The notes under the pieces are model-generated. The model had not been told where the DNA came from, did no database searches, and saw nothing but the letters and a program-made list of their open reading frames with translations. DNA of 43,006 nt from Coriobacteriia bacterium (GTDB lineage: Bacteria; Actinomycetota; Coriobacteriia; Anaerosomatales; PHET01): NCBI GenBank assembly GCA_034370385.1, contig JAXMKZ010000006.1, positions 1 through 43,006 of the forward strand, given 5' to 3'. A program made the position numbers and the translations under genes. Shown here piece after piece: positions 1 through 7,120 of the stretch. Numbering within the stretch: the first letter of the stretch is position 1; every line of letters begins with the position of its first letter.

Positions 1-140
1 TGTGCATCGAGACGATGTCCACCCATTCCTCCAGTCGCAGCAAACTGACCCTCCTCGCACGGCGCCGCCATACGAGGAGCCTACAAGGGTGGTCAGTTTT
101 CGACCGTCACAGGGTGTTCAGTATTGAGCCGTCAGCGACA
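1..140 (+). mobile_element. Right end of an IS21-like insertion sequence (partial)
   Basis: Two imperfect 20-bp repeats lie at 90-109 (TGGTCAGTTTTCGACCG then TCA) and 115-134 (TGTTCAGTATTGAGCCG then TCA), a 25-bp period, and the segment ends in GCGACA at 140. Multiple tandem repeats just inside a terminus ending in CA are typical of IS21-family ends. Frame 2 is open from 2 to 127 and could be the tail of a transposition gene, but I do not recognise its protein. Immediately after 140 the reading changes to a membrane-protein-like sequence, so 140/141 is taken as the junction. The body of the element lies outside the window. The family assignment is from memory of such ends, not from a transposase. 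Confidence 0.5.
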
Positions 141-300
141 CGTACTGTCGCGTTGGCTATCGGACTGCTTGCGGCCGCCTACCCCGACAAGCTCTACTTC
201 CTCTCGAGGGGTGCGGCCGACAGCATGGCCGTACCGCTGGTGCTTGGTGGACTTGGACTTGGACATAGTACCGCCGCGGCGGGGAGTCGATTGGCTGGGT
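141..300 (+). pseudogene. Fragment of a membrane glycosyltransferase-like gene
   Basis: The frame beginning at 141 reads through hydrophobic sequence with a segment like AAYPDKLYFLSRGAADSMA. This resembles the luminal-loop style of GT39/GT87-type polyprenyl-sugar-dependent glycosyltransferases, where P-x2-L-x-F-x-S-R is followed by A-D-S. No start codon or upstream part of the gene is present, because the IS21-like end abuts it at 140, and likeness ends near 300 where the opposite-strand acyltransferase remnant begins. It is best read as debris of a gene cut by the insertion. The assignment rests on a short stretch and could be wrong. Confidence 0.3.
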
Positions 301-309
301 CCATTGCGG

Positions 310-616
310 TTACGTCTTTCTTGACGCGGGCAAGCCGAGACTCGTGCGCAGCAAGGGCACATGCGCGATAGAGCCCGCGATGGAGGCCGCGCACAAGAAG
401 CCTCCGACCGTCAGAAGCAGCCAGTTAAGGTACCAAGTGAATACATCTGATGGGAGTGCTTGCGACAGTGCCTCCAGAACGGGCATGTGCGAAAGATAGA
501 CTCCGAGCGGCGCCAAGCAGGACTGCTTCGGGCAGGTGCATTGCGGCGTGTTGAGCGACGACGAGCACCACGGCCGTCAACCTAAGGAGATCAAGACTAT
601 CGAGGCGTCGCTTCAT
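310..616 (-). pseudogene. Remnant of an acyltransferase-3 (OafA/YrhL-like) gene
   Basis: The frame starting at ATG 616 encodes MKRRLDSLDLLRLTAVVLVV and then AQHA, the classic first helix of acyltransferase-3 membrane O-acyltransferases. After about 36 codons the likeness switches to another frame (through about 516-310), reading PLGVYLSHMPVLEAL and then a final membrane helix, which matches the C-terminal end of the same family. The central part, about 280 residues in a normal 330-400 residue enzyme, is missing and the join is out of frame. The start overlaps the 3' end of the GT2 gene by 20 bp, so this was probably the third gene of a GT39-GT2-acyltransferase operon that modified a surface glycan. 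It is now non-functional. Confidence 0.7.
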
Positions 617-1589
617 TGCGATCGCGATTCCTAGTTGGGGTTAACGAGCGGGCTGCTAGCCGACTATGGCCGTGATCTTGCATCCATCGATGCAGTTCGA
701 GTTCATACAGCATCCGCGACTGCTTTCTGAGCGCATCGAGTACGACTCCTGTTGACAACGAGAGCAGACTACTTGTTCCCAGAGCAACAGCCACAATCAA
801 CGAGGGGTACCTGCGAACGTAGCCGGTCATCAGGTACTCATCGAGAGGTGGGATGAAGAGCACGATTGCTCCCACGAGCAGGACAGTGGCGATGATGCTT
901 GAGAAGAGCAGCGGACGATAGTCCTTGAAGAGTGCAAAGACGGTCTTCAGCACCCGCAGGCCGTCTGGAATGGTCCTGAGCTTAGAGACACTTCCTTGGC
1001 AGCGATCTCGATACTCCATCGGCATTTGGGCAATGAGGAAATCCTTGTCAAGAGCGTGAATAGTCATTTCGGTTTCAATCTCGAATCCGCGGCTCATGAC
1101 TGGGAACGTTTGAACGAATAACCTCGAAAAGGCGCGCGCGCCGGTCATGACATCGCCGATCTTTGCCTCGAATATCGTGTTGATGAGCCACCGGACCAGC
1201 ATGTTTCCAGCTCCGTGTAGCGCTCGGCGGTTCTCCTCAAAGTAGGAGGAGCTGAGCCGATCGCCAACCACCATGTCTGCCTCACCATGAGACACCGGTC
1301 CCAGTAACGCAACCACACTCTCAGCGGAGTAGGTATCGTCACCATCGACGAGCAGATACATGTCTGCATCGATGCCTCTGAACATCGAGCGAATCACGTG
1401 ACCCTTGCCCTGCCTACGCTCGCTGACTACAACTGCGCCCGCTCGAACAGCCAGCTCGGCGCTGCGATCTGTTGAGTTGTTGTCGTAGACGTAGACGACG
1501 CAATCCGGCAGCAGGCGCCGAAAGTCGGATACGACCTTCTCGATGGTTGCTTCCTCGTTATGGCATGGAACCAGAACTGCAGTGTTCAT
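597..1589 (-). CDS. Family 2 glycosyltransferase with C-terminal membrane helices
   Basis: A 330-residue protein with an N-terminal GT-A fold of the polyprenyl-phosphate hexose synthase type. It opens with AVLVPCHNEEATIEKVV and has the metal/nucleotide acidic motif VDGDDTY at residues 81-87. A variable linker is followed by two hydrophobic helices at about 228-250 and 262-288, and a basic tail. Enzymes of this kind (DPM1/GtrB-like) move a hexose from a nucleotide sugar to polyprenyl phosphate on the inner membrane face. The gene overlaps the preceding GT39-like gene by 4 bp and the decayed acyltransferase start by 20 bp, so it is the middle gene of a coupled operon. A lipid-linked sugar donor for the upstream GT39-like enzyme is the natural inference; the sugar is unknown. 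Confidence 0.85.
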   Translation of the reverse strand: MNTAVLVPCHNEEATIEKVVSDFRRLLPDCVVYVYDNNSTDRSAELAVRAGAVVVSERRQGKGHVIRSMFRGIDADMYLLVDGDDTYSAESVVALLGPVSHGEADMVVGDRLSSSYFEENRRALHGAGNMLVRWLINTIFEAKIGDVMTGARAFSRLFVQTFPVMSRGFEIETEMTIHALDKDFLIAQMPMEYRDRCQGSVSKLRTIPDGLRVLKTVFALFKDYRPLLFSSIIATVLLVGAIVLFIPPLDEYLMTGYVRRYPSLIVAVALGTSSLLSLSTGVVLDALRKQSRMLYELELHRWMQDHGHSRLAARSLTPTRNRDRNEATPR

Positions 1590-2935
1590 CTCACACCTCT
1601 GTAATCGAGTGTTTCGGGCGCTGATGCAGCTGCACTTCCACTAAGCGGTGAAGATAGTCGCTGCGAGCACCTGGATGTGAGTCGATTCAATGCGCAGGCG
1701 ATCGCCACGTACAGGAACGGCATGAAGGGGTACACGTACCTGTGTAGGCCCAGGTAGTAGCTCGTCCCCACGGTGACGAGCAGTACACACAAGCCCATGA
1801 ACACGAACTCGTACCTTGCATCGGATCTAATGGATAGCGCGAGTAGAGCGGCGAGTCCGAGCGCAGACATGACGGCATGAACCCGCAGAACCCAGTAGGA
1901 AGACGCGCCGAGCACAGTGTCCCAATAATGGGGCAGGAGCCAGGCCGCCGCTGGCTTCCCCAAGGCATAGGTGAAGACTAGGTCGAGCGGGTCAGTCCTC
2001 CATCGCTGCACGAGTCGCTGATGGGCGGCCCTCGCAAACAGGTGGCTCTTCTCTAGCTCGTTCCCCGTGAAGTTGCTAGTCAGTTCATCCATCTGCACAA
2101 ATGCACCGCCGTGCTCTGGATACGGGTCAAACCTCTGATACGTGCCTTCCAGTAGCGGCGCCCCTTCGAACGAGGTGAACGGAACGAATGCGTCGAAGAG
2201 GCAGTAATTGCGAATCCACCAAGGCATCAACACCGCCACGATAACCATGATCGCTGCTGCGGTCTGCCGCCACAGAAGCTTGCGGGGGAATCTCCGCAAG
2301 AGCAGATAGATGAGCGCTGGCGGCAGCATCATCAGAGCCGCCTGGCGCAGGTAGATCGCGAGTATGAACACACCTAGCGACAGAGAGAAGTACTTCCACC
2401 CCGGTTCATCTCCAAGCCGGATGACGAGAAGGGCAAACGTAGTCACCGCCAAGGAGAAAGGATTCTCACTTAGCGTCAGCAATCCAGTGTAGATGTTCGG
2501 CATTGAGAAGGTGAGAAAGGCGGAGGCCACTAGCCCGACCCATAACCCGCCAACTCGACTTCCAAGCAAATAGACCATGTAGATGGTTGCCAACGACAGT
2601 AGAAGTAGTGTCGCTTTGACCAGCAAGTGCTCTGTGAACGGGCTCTCTGCTGCGGATAGGAGCAAGGCGAGGAATGCCGAATAGCCAGGCATCTGGTATG
2701 CCGACGATTCGGCGCCTGCAAAGGTGAACCTTCCGGACGCCGCAAGTTCACGTGCAGAATCCATGAATCGGACCGCATCGATGTACTGCCCGTCGTACGT
2801 GATTCCCACGTCGTAGACCGCTGCGATCCGTAGCACAGAAGCCAAGGCAAGCAGCAGGTAGATGCCCCTGTCAGGGTTTAGTAACCCCTTCATCCGAGAA
2901 ACGCCTCGCTTTGCTACGACTTCATGGAGGTTCAT
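1586..2935 (-). CDS. GT39-like integral membrane glycosyltransferase
   Basis: A polytopic membrane protein of about 449 residues with roughly ten hydrophobic helices. After the first helix comes a loop with TYDGQYIDA (Asp at about residue 48), then PGYSAFLALLL. This is the arrangement seen in GT39/PMT/ArnT-like glycosyltransferases, where the loop acid is catalytic. ATG 2935 is chosen because GAGAGGGA lies just upstream at spacing 3-4; ATG 2893 is an alternative. It probably transfers a lipid-linked sugar outside the membrane, with the downstream GT2 making the donor. An IS3 element ends only 22 bp upstream of the start codon, so the original promoter has been separated from the gene. Acceptor and sugar cannot be told. 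Confidence 0.75.
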   Translation of the reverse strand: MNLHEVVAKRGVSRMKGLLNPDRGIYLLLALASVLRIAAVYDVGITYDGQYIDAVRFMDSARELAASGRFTFAGAESSAYQMPGYSAFLALLLSAAESPFTEHLLVKATLLLLSLATIYMVYLLGSRVGGLWVGLVASAFLTFSMPNIYTGLLTLSENPFSLAVTTFALLVIRLGDEPGWKYFSLSLGVFILAIYLRQAALMMLPPALIYLLLRRFPRKLLWRQTAAAIMVIVAVLMPWWIRNYCLFDAFVPFTSFEGAPLLEGTYQRFDPYPEHGGAFVQMDELTSNFTGNELEKSHLFARAAHQRLVQRWRTDPLDLVFTYALGKPAAAWLLPHYWDTVLGASSYWVLRVHAVMSALGLAALLALSIRSDARYEFVFMGLCVLLVTVGTSYYLGLHRYVYPFMPFLYVAIACALNRLTSRCSQRLSSPLSGSAAASAPETLDYRGVR

Positions 2936-2957
2936 AGTCCCTCTCAGTTCCAGAGAC

Positions 2958-2982
2958 TGAAGCGCCCCGGGTTCCACGTCGG
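2958..2982 (+). repeat. IS3 terminal inverted repeat (orfB side)
   Basis: Begins TGAAGCGCCCCGGGTT and pairs with the repeat at 4083-4107. It marks the boundary of the element only 22 bp from the start codon of the GT39-like gene. Confidence 0.8.
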
Positions 2983-2987
2983 CTCGA

Positions 2988-3738
2988 TTATGTGGAAGCC
3001 ACGGTCTCCCGGGCGACTTCCTGATTGTAGCGGTCTAGAGCTTGTTGCGGCGTCAGCCGCCTGACCCTTCCGTCCTGACAGACCTTCAGCGAGCGGTGCT
3101 TGCGGCGGGCGTTGTACCAGCCGATGTAGGTCACGAGCGCGAGTTCCAGGTCGAGTCTCGTCCTCCACGTGTAGCGTTTGGTCAGCTCCCTCTTCAGTGT
3201 CGACATGATGCTTTCCGCCATCGCGTTGTCCAAAGCGGTGCCCGTGCGACCCCTGCTCGGGACGATGCCGACCCTCTTCAGACGCTCGGTGTACTCGTAG
3301 GATGTGTATTGGCTCCCGTTGTCCGTATGCACGATCAAGCCACCCTCGTGATGCAGCCGTGATGCTTCCGCCATGTCGAATGCGTCGGTGAATAGTGATT
3401 GCCGCATGTGGCTCGCGAGCTGCCAGCCCACGATGCGTCTCGTGTGCACGTCGACCACGACGGCCAGGTAGCTCCAACCCTCCCAGGTCCTGATGTAGGT
3501 GACGGGCCACGGGGATGCCCTCATCGTTGAGTTCATCCCAGATCTTGAGCTGGCCGTAGATGCCGGCGGAGCCAGCGTGCACGCGCTTGATCTGGGCAAG
3601 CAGATACTCGTCTCGCACGGTCCTGGCCGACGGTGGTCGGACACGTCGGGCGCGATACGCGCTCGCGGAAACCTCTATCTCCCGGCAGATCGGCTCGACC
3701 CCGAAGTGAACGCGATTCTTGTCGATGAATGCGCTCAC
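2988..3738 (-). pseudogene. IS3 transposase OrfB with internal deletion and frameshift
   Basis: The first frame (GTG 3738, overlapping the orfA stop) encodes the HTH-type start of IS3 OrfB: SAFIDKNRVHFGVEPICR, followed later by SAGIYGQLKIWDELNDEGIP. Near 3503-3510 this frame is lost. The integrase core continues in another frame from VTYIRTWEGWSYLAVVVD to the C-terminus at 2988. The second catalytic Asp (HTDNGSQYTS) and the Glu (NAMAESIMSTLK) of the DDE triad are present. The first Asp, which in the family directly precedes the (V/I)TY stretch, is missing along with about 50-60 residues. The enzyme should therefore be dead, and the element could move only with help from another copy. Confidence 0.85.
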
Positions 3739-4034
3739 CGCGGACGGGGTTGGTCGAGCTCCTTGGCGAAAAACACGCTCGCCGCCTTCAGGATCTCGTT
3801 GGAGCGCTTCAGGTCGCGGATCTCTTTGCGAAGCGCGGTGAGTTCCTCGCGCTCGGCTGTCGTCAGCCGATCGGTGCGCGTGCCGTCATTGGCCTCGTCC
3901 TGGCGCACCCACAGCCGCAAGGTGTCGGGGTGGATGCCCAGATTTCGTGCGACCTGAGTGATCGGCCGCTCGGATTCACGTGCGACTCGGACGGAGCGCT
4001 CTCGAAACCCGGGGGAGCACTTCGAACGTCTTGC
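3735..4034 (-). CDS. IS3-family transposase OrfA
   Basis: A small helix-turn-helix protein of about 99 residues. It starts MARRSKCSPGFRERSVRVAR (ATG 4034; an upstream in-frame start at 4064 would add ten residues). The HTH reads ITQVARNLGIHPDTLRLWVR, followed by a leucine-zipper-like coiled coil ending SNEILKAASVFFAKELDQPR, the standard IS3 OrfA signature. In active elements OrfA binds the terminal repeats, and a programmed frameshift makes the OrfAB transposase. Here orfA appears intact but its partner orfB is broken, so no full transposase can be made from this copy. Confidence 0.85.
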   Translation of the reverse strand, partial: ARRSKCSPGFRERSVRVARESERPITQVARNLGIHPDTLRLWVRQDEANDGTRTDRLTTAEREELTALRKEIRDLKRSNEILKAASVFFAKELDQPRPR

Positions 4035-4082
4035 CATGGGTCTGACTCCTTTCTCCAGGACCAAGTACTCCTGGAAACGGAG

Positions 4083-4107
4083 CCTCCGTCAAACAAGGGG
4101 CGCTTCA
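4083..4107 (-). repeat. IS3 terminal inverted repeat (orfA side)
   Basis: On the minus strand it begins TGAAGCGCCCCTTGTT. The first 11 bases are identical to the other end, with scattered mismatches after that. Confidence 0.8.
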
Positions 4108-4341
4108 AAGCGGCAGTTCGGCTACAGAGGAAGGCGGGCCGAAGTGGGTCGCGGGGCCGCGAAGTGGGGATTCCCATGACAACAACAGGGCTGTCACAGA
4201 TTCCACCCCGGCGTACTAGGCTGGGATGCCTCCGAAGTCAGCTTCTTTGGACGTCTACCGCCCTAGCGAGTCGGCTTCTAGTGCGCGATACTGTGCGATG
4301 GCTCAGCAGGTGACTGTAGGCCTCCTCAGGCGTACTGCCCA
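4108..4341. other. Gene-free stretch between IS3 and the epimerase gene
   Basis: No reading frame here resembles a protein I recognise. The part around 4150-4250 (GGGCTGTCACAGATTCC region) has the look of non-coding mobile-element debris, but I cannot assign it. A weak GCCT-N4-AGGC inverted repeat at about 4321-4332 lies just past the epimerase stop and lacks a T-tract, so it is not called as a terminator. Confidence 0.4.
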
Positions 4342-5379
4342 TCAGAAGAACCGCTTCGCTACGATCAGGATGCCCTGTTTCCACGGCACTCGGTGCGAGA
4401 CGCCGCTCTCGCCCGCGAAGTCATCGAGGTGCTCGACGTACCACACGTAGTTGCGTACCAGTGCGTCTTGGTTGGAGTACTTGGGCTGCCACCCAAGAAC
4501 ACGCTTCGCCTTGTCGATCGACACGAACGAGTCCTTCGAAGCAGTCTCATAGACCCACTTGTAGAGCGGGGAGAGCTTGAGTGCTTCGAGCACTCGGAGG
4601 GTCCAGATCATGGGTGCGGCCGGGAACCCCTTGATCTTCTTGCCGTGGCCCGCCCGGTCGAGCACAGCCTGGTAGTCCGCGCGCATCGTCGCGAACTCCT
4701 CGGCACCTATGTTGAACGTGTCGTTGACGACATCTCGCTGAAGCGTGCAGCACAGATAGACCGCGTCACACAGGTCCGCGACGTCGAGCAGCTGGTAGCG
4801 GTTGGTGCCGTCGCCGATCATGGGGAAGCCGTGACCCGTGTACGCCCAGTCGTAGAACAGCGCGAACACGCCCAGGCGCTCGGGGCCGATGAATGACTTG
4901 GGTCTGACTATAGGGACGCACATGCCGCGCTCTCGGTAGCGTAGGCAGACCTCCTCGGCAGCGATCTTGGCTTCACCGTAGGGGCCAACACCAATGAGGG
5001 GGTCGTCTTCGAGTAGCGGGTGATGGTCGGGTATGCCGTACACGGCGGTGGACGAGATCATCACGAAGCGGTCCACGCCCTGGAATTCTGCCGCTTCGAG
5101 AAGGATGCATGTGCCATCGACGTCTGTCGAGCGGATGTCCTCGGGGGAGTAGAGGGGCAGCGCAGCAGCGGTGTGCACGACGATGTCGACGTCGGCCATA
5201 GCGGCGCGAACCGTCTGCTCATCTCGGATATCGCCCACGATGGCTTCGACCTGGTCGACGCAGTCTGCGTAGTCGAACTCGATCAGGTCGAGGGAGCGGA
5301 CCTGATGACCGTGGCCGAGCAAGGAGCGAATGAGGTTGATGCCAAGGAATCCGGAGCCACCGGTAACGAGGTAGCGCAT
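4342..5379 (-). CDS. NAD-dependent epimerase/dehydratase (extended SDR)
   Basis: A 345-residue extended short-chain dehydrogenase. The N-terminal Rossmann motif is TGGSGFLG (residues 6-13), an acidic residue (D31) ends strand 2, the catalytic SST region is at 109-111, and the YxxxK pair is Y134/K138 (PYGEAK). The family includes nucleotide-sugar 4-epimerases, dehydratases and 3-beta-HSD-like enzymes; residues fixing the substrate cannot be judged by eye. ATG 5379 has GAAAGG upstream. It lies 13 bp after the UbiA gene on the same strand, so the two are probably co-transcribed, and a role in modifying a polyprenyl-linked or nucleotide sugar is a reasonable guess. Confidence 0.85.
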   Translation of the reverse strand: MRYLVTGGSGFLGINLIRSLLGHGHQVRSLDLIEFDYADCVDQVEAIVGDIRDEQTVRAAMADVDIVVHTAAALPLYSPEDIRSTDVDGTCILLEAAEFQGVDRFVMISSTAVYGIPDHHPLLEDDPLIGVGPYGEAKIAAEEVCLRYRERGMCVPIVRPKSFIGPERLGVFALFYDWAYTGHGFPMIGDGTNRYQLLDVADLCDAVYLCCTLQRDVVNDTFNIGAEEFATMRADYQAVLDRAGHGKKIKGFPAAPMIWTLRVLEALKLSPLYKWVYETASKDSFVSIDKAKRVLGWQPKYSNQDALVRNYVWYVEHLDDFAGESGVSHRVPWKQGILIVAKRFF

Positions 5380-5392
5380 GCGCTAGGCCTTT

Positions 5393-6265
5393 CTAGACGA
5401 AATAGAGGGTCGCGCCCACTGCGGCCAGCCACAGCAGGATGTTGATGATGAGGGGCCTGTCGGTGAGCAGGATCTCCTCTGGAGACCCTCCCAGATTGCG
5501 CTTGTGCACGAGGTACAGGTAGCGGAACAGGCCGTAGACCACGAATGGGATGCTGAGCATCAGGTAGCCGTGCCGCTGGCCGGTGCTCGAGAAGAAGGTG
5601 TAGAGCGCGTACGTCACTATGGTCGAGGCGGTGATGGCCGACAGCATTGAGTCGATCAGCGGTGCCGAGTAGTGCTCGAGGCAGGGCCGGTGGTCGCAGG
5701 CGACGTCTTCCGCCAGCGTGAGCTCGTGTCGGCGCTTGGCAAGACCCAGGAACAGCGCGAGTAGAGCAGCGCAGATGTAGAGCCAGGGAGACCCGCTCAG
5801 CCCTGTCACGACGGTTCCCGCGAAGGCCCGCAACACGAATCCGGCGGAGATCGCCATGACATCGAGGATCACTTCGTGCTTGAGCCAGAAGGTATACGCC
5901 GCCTGAAGCGTTAGGTAACCGGCGGAGACCAGTCCAAACTGCACTCCAAGTGCGAAGGCGCCTGCGAGAGACGTGACCACCAGCGCCGCCGTGGCGGTGA
6001 CGGCGGTTCGAGGGTTGAGCTGTCCTGCCGCCAGTGGACGGAGACGCTTCGTTTTGTGGGTCCGGTCGCGCTCGAGATCCACCAGGTCGTTCGCGATGTA
6101 GACGGCACTCGACAGCGCGCAGAAGACCACGAAAGCCGCAACTGTGCGCAGGTTGTTCGAAGCGACACCAACTTGGCCCGCAAATATGAGCGGGGCGAAG
6201 ACGATGAGGTTCTTGGTCCACTGGCGTGGACGCATTGTGACAAGCAAGGCGCGCACGGCAGACAC
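5393..6265 (-). CDS. UbiA-family decaprenyl-phosphate phosphoribosyltransferase
   Basis: A 290-residue polytopic membrane enzyme very like mycobacterial Rv3806c. It opens with MRPRQWTKN. The first Mg/PRPP acidic motif is NDLVDLERD (59-67), followed by THKTKRLRPLAAG. Then come LKHEVILDVM-x2-SAGFVLRAFAG, AKRRHEL and, near the end, SPEEILLTDRPL. In mycobacteria this enzyme transfers 5-phosphoribose from PRPP to decaprenyl phosphate, the first step to the arabinose donor DPA. GTG 6265 is preferred because AAGGAGA sits 7 bp upstream. A good promoter lies at 6307-6335. DprE1/DprE2-like partners are not in this window, so whether the product is ribose- or arabinose-linked is open. Confidence 0.85.
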   Translation of the reverse strand: MSAVRALLVTMRPRQWTKNLIVFAPLIFAGQVGVASNNLRTVAAFVVFCALSSAVYIANDLVDLERDRTHKTKRLRPLAAGQLNPRTAVTATAALVVTSLAGAFALGVQFGLVSAGYLTLQAAYTFWLKHEVILDVMAISAGFVLRAFAGTVVTGLSGSPWLYICAALLALFLGLAKRRHELTLAEDVACDHRPCLEHYSAPLIDSMLSAITASTIVTYALYTFFSSTGQRHGYLMLSIPFVVYGLFRYLYLVHKRNLGGSPEEILLTDRPLIINILLWLAAVGATLYFV

Positions 6266-6306
6266 TCGACGGTCTCCTTGCTGTTTGGTGCGGCAGAACG
6301 CGCATC

Positions 6307-6335
6307 ATCATACCTGTGGGCGTGTTGAGTGTCAG
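6307..6335 (-). promoter_or_regulatory. Sigma70-type promoter for the ubiA-epimerase operon
   Basis: On the minus strand CTGACA (6335-6330) and TATGAT (6312-6307) are separated by exactly 17 bp. They match the -35 and -10 consensus at 5/6 positions each. The predicted start near 6300 gives a leader of about 35 nt to GTG 6265 with its AAGGAGA site. It is among the clearest promoters in the window. Confidence 0.6.
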
Positions 6336-6454
6336 CAGGAACCGGCCGTATGCGATTGCCGGGTCGAGGGTCGAGCTGGGTCAGCCTGTTCTCGTTTGCC
6401 CTCTCACGACGTATGCTTCCATGCAGTCGTTCAAGAAGGCGAAAGGGGGCTTGC

Positions 6455-7060
6455 GTGGGTGTCGTCCGGAGACTGCTCAGGCGTATGCGTGCCCTTCTCA
6501 GACGGGAGCCCTATCTGCCAAGCCATCTCGCTGTTGGTGCTAACGCCTACATATCTCGCTACGCCTACATCGACTGGAACCATGCGGCCCACATTGTCAT
6601 CGAAGACCACGCGGTGCTGGCTCCCCGCTGTGCGATTCTTGCGCATGACTCGTCCAGCGCGATGTCGACTGGCCTGACGTGGGTGGCCCCAGTTCTGCTC
6701 AAGAGTTACTGCTACATCGGCTACGGGGCCATCGTTCTGCCCGGAGTCACCGTGGGAGCGCGCGCAGTCGTCGGTGCGGGTTCCGTTGTCACGAGCGATG
6801 TTCCGGATGGGGCCGTCGTCGCCGGAGCGCCCGCTCGCATCGTTGGCGAGGTGAACCGGCTGGACGCAGATCGTCTCGCTCTCGCGAAGCAGCAGGGCGG
6901 CGTGTTTCCGGCGGATCGTTTCATGAGGGCCGAGCATGATCCCGTACGTCTCGTGATGCTGCGCGAGGCGGTCGAAACGGGTGGCGGTTACTTCACGGGC
7001 GGCATCCGCGGGTCGGGCGAGGACCGCAGGTATCCGGTCGAGCTTGTGGAGACGATATGA
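6455..7060 (+). CDS. Left-handed beta-helix (hexapeptide) acetyltransferase
   Basis: A protein of about 201 residues with a basic N-terminus and then hexapeptide-repeat coils: AVGANAYISRYAYIDW, IVIEDHAVLAPRCAILAHD, and after a gap YIGYGAIVLPGVTVGARAVV then GAGSVVTSDVP. It ends with the closing motif GAPARIV, as in Maa/LacA/WcaF O-acetyltransferases. The likely catalytic His is H64 (ILAHD). GTG 6455 is chosen because AAAGGGGG lies just upstream; frames further upstream lack family likeness. It probably acetylates a sugar of the surface glycan using acetyl-CoA. It is divergent from ubiA and 60 bp before leuD. Substrate unknown. Confidence 0.8.
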   Translation: MGVVRRLLRRMRALLRREPYLPSHLAVGANAYISRYAYIDWNHAAHIVIEDHAVLAPRCAILAHDSSSAMSTGLTWVAPVLLKSYCYIGYGAIVLPGVTVGARAVVGAGSVVTSDVPDGAVVAGAPARIVGEVNRLDADRLALAKQQGGVFPADRFMRAEHDPVRLVMLREAVETGGGYFTGGIRGSGEDRRYPVELVETI

Positions 7061-7079
7061 GCGTGTCTCGCGTGCGCAC

Positions 7080-7115
7080 GTGCTAAAATCCCTCGACTAT
7101 TCGAGGCGTAAGGAG
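7080..7115 (+). promoter_or_regulatory. Extended -10 promoter with overlapping palindrome and RBS for leuD
   Basis: TG-C-TAAAAT (extended -10, hexamer at 7083-7088) is followed by a perfect inverted repeat CCTCGA-CTAT-TCGAGG (7091-7106) at the expected transcription start, then the AAGGAG ribosome site (7110-7115) before GTG 7121. No good -35 is visible. The palindrome could be an operator or a short leader hairpin. Confidence 0.45.
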
Positions 7116-7120
7116 CACCC

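Larger units (their letters stand above)
2958..4107 (-). mobile_element. IS3-family insertion sequence, internally deleted
   Basis: The element is about 1150 bp, bounded by imperfect 25-bp inverted repeats at 2958-2982 and 4083-4107. Both start TGAAGCGCCCC when read inward, and 19 of 25 positions match by eye. It carries orfA and a broken orfB on the minus strand. The flanking triplets (GAC at 2955-2957, AAG at 4108-4110) do not match, so no 3-bp target duplication is visible; a flanking deletion or recombination may have removed it. The normal size for the family is about 1.2-1.3 kb, and the shortfall fits the deletion seen in orfB. Confidence 0.85.

Noticed and set aside
4226-4450. Short plus-strand open frame between the IS3 element and the epimerase gene
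   Set aside because: It runs into the antisense of the epimerase gene, lacks a ribosome site, and resembles no known protein.
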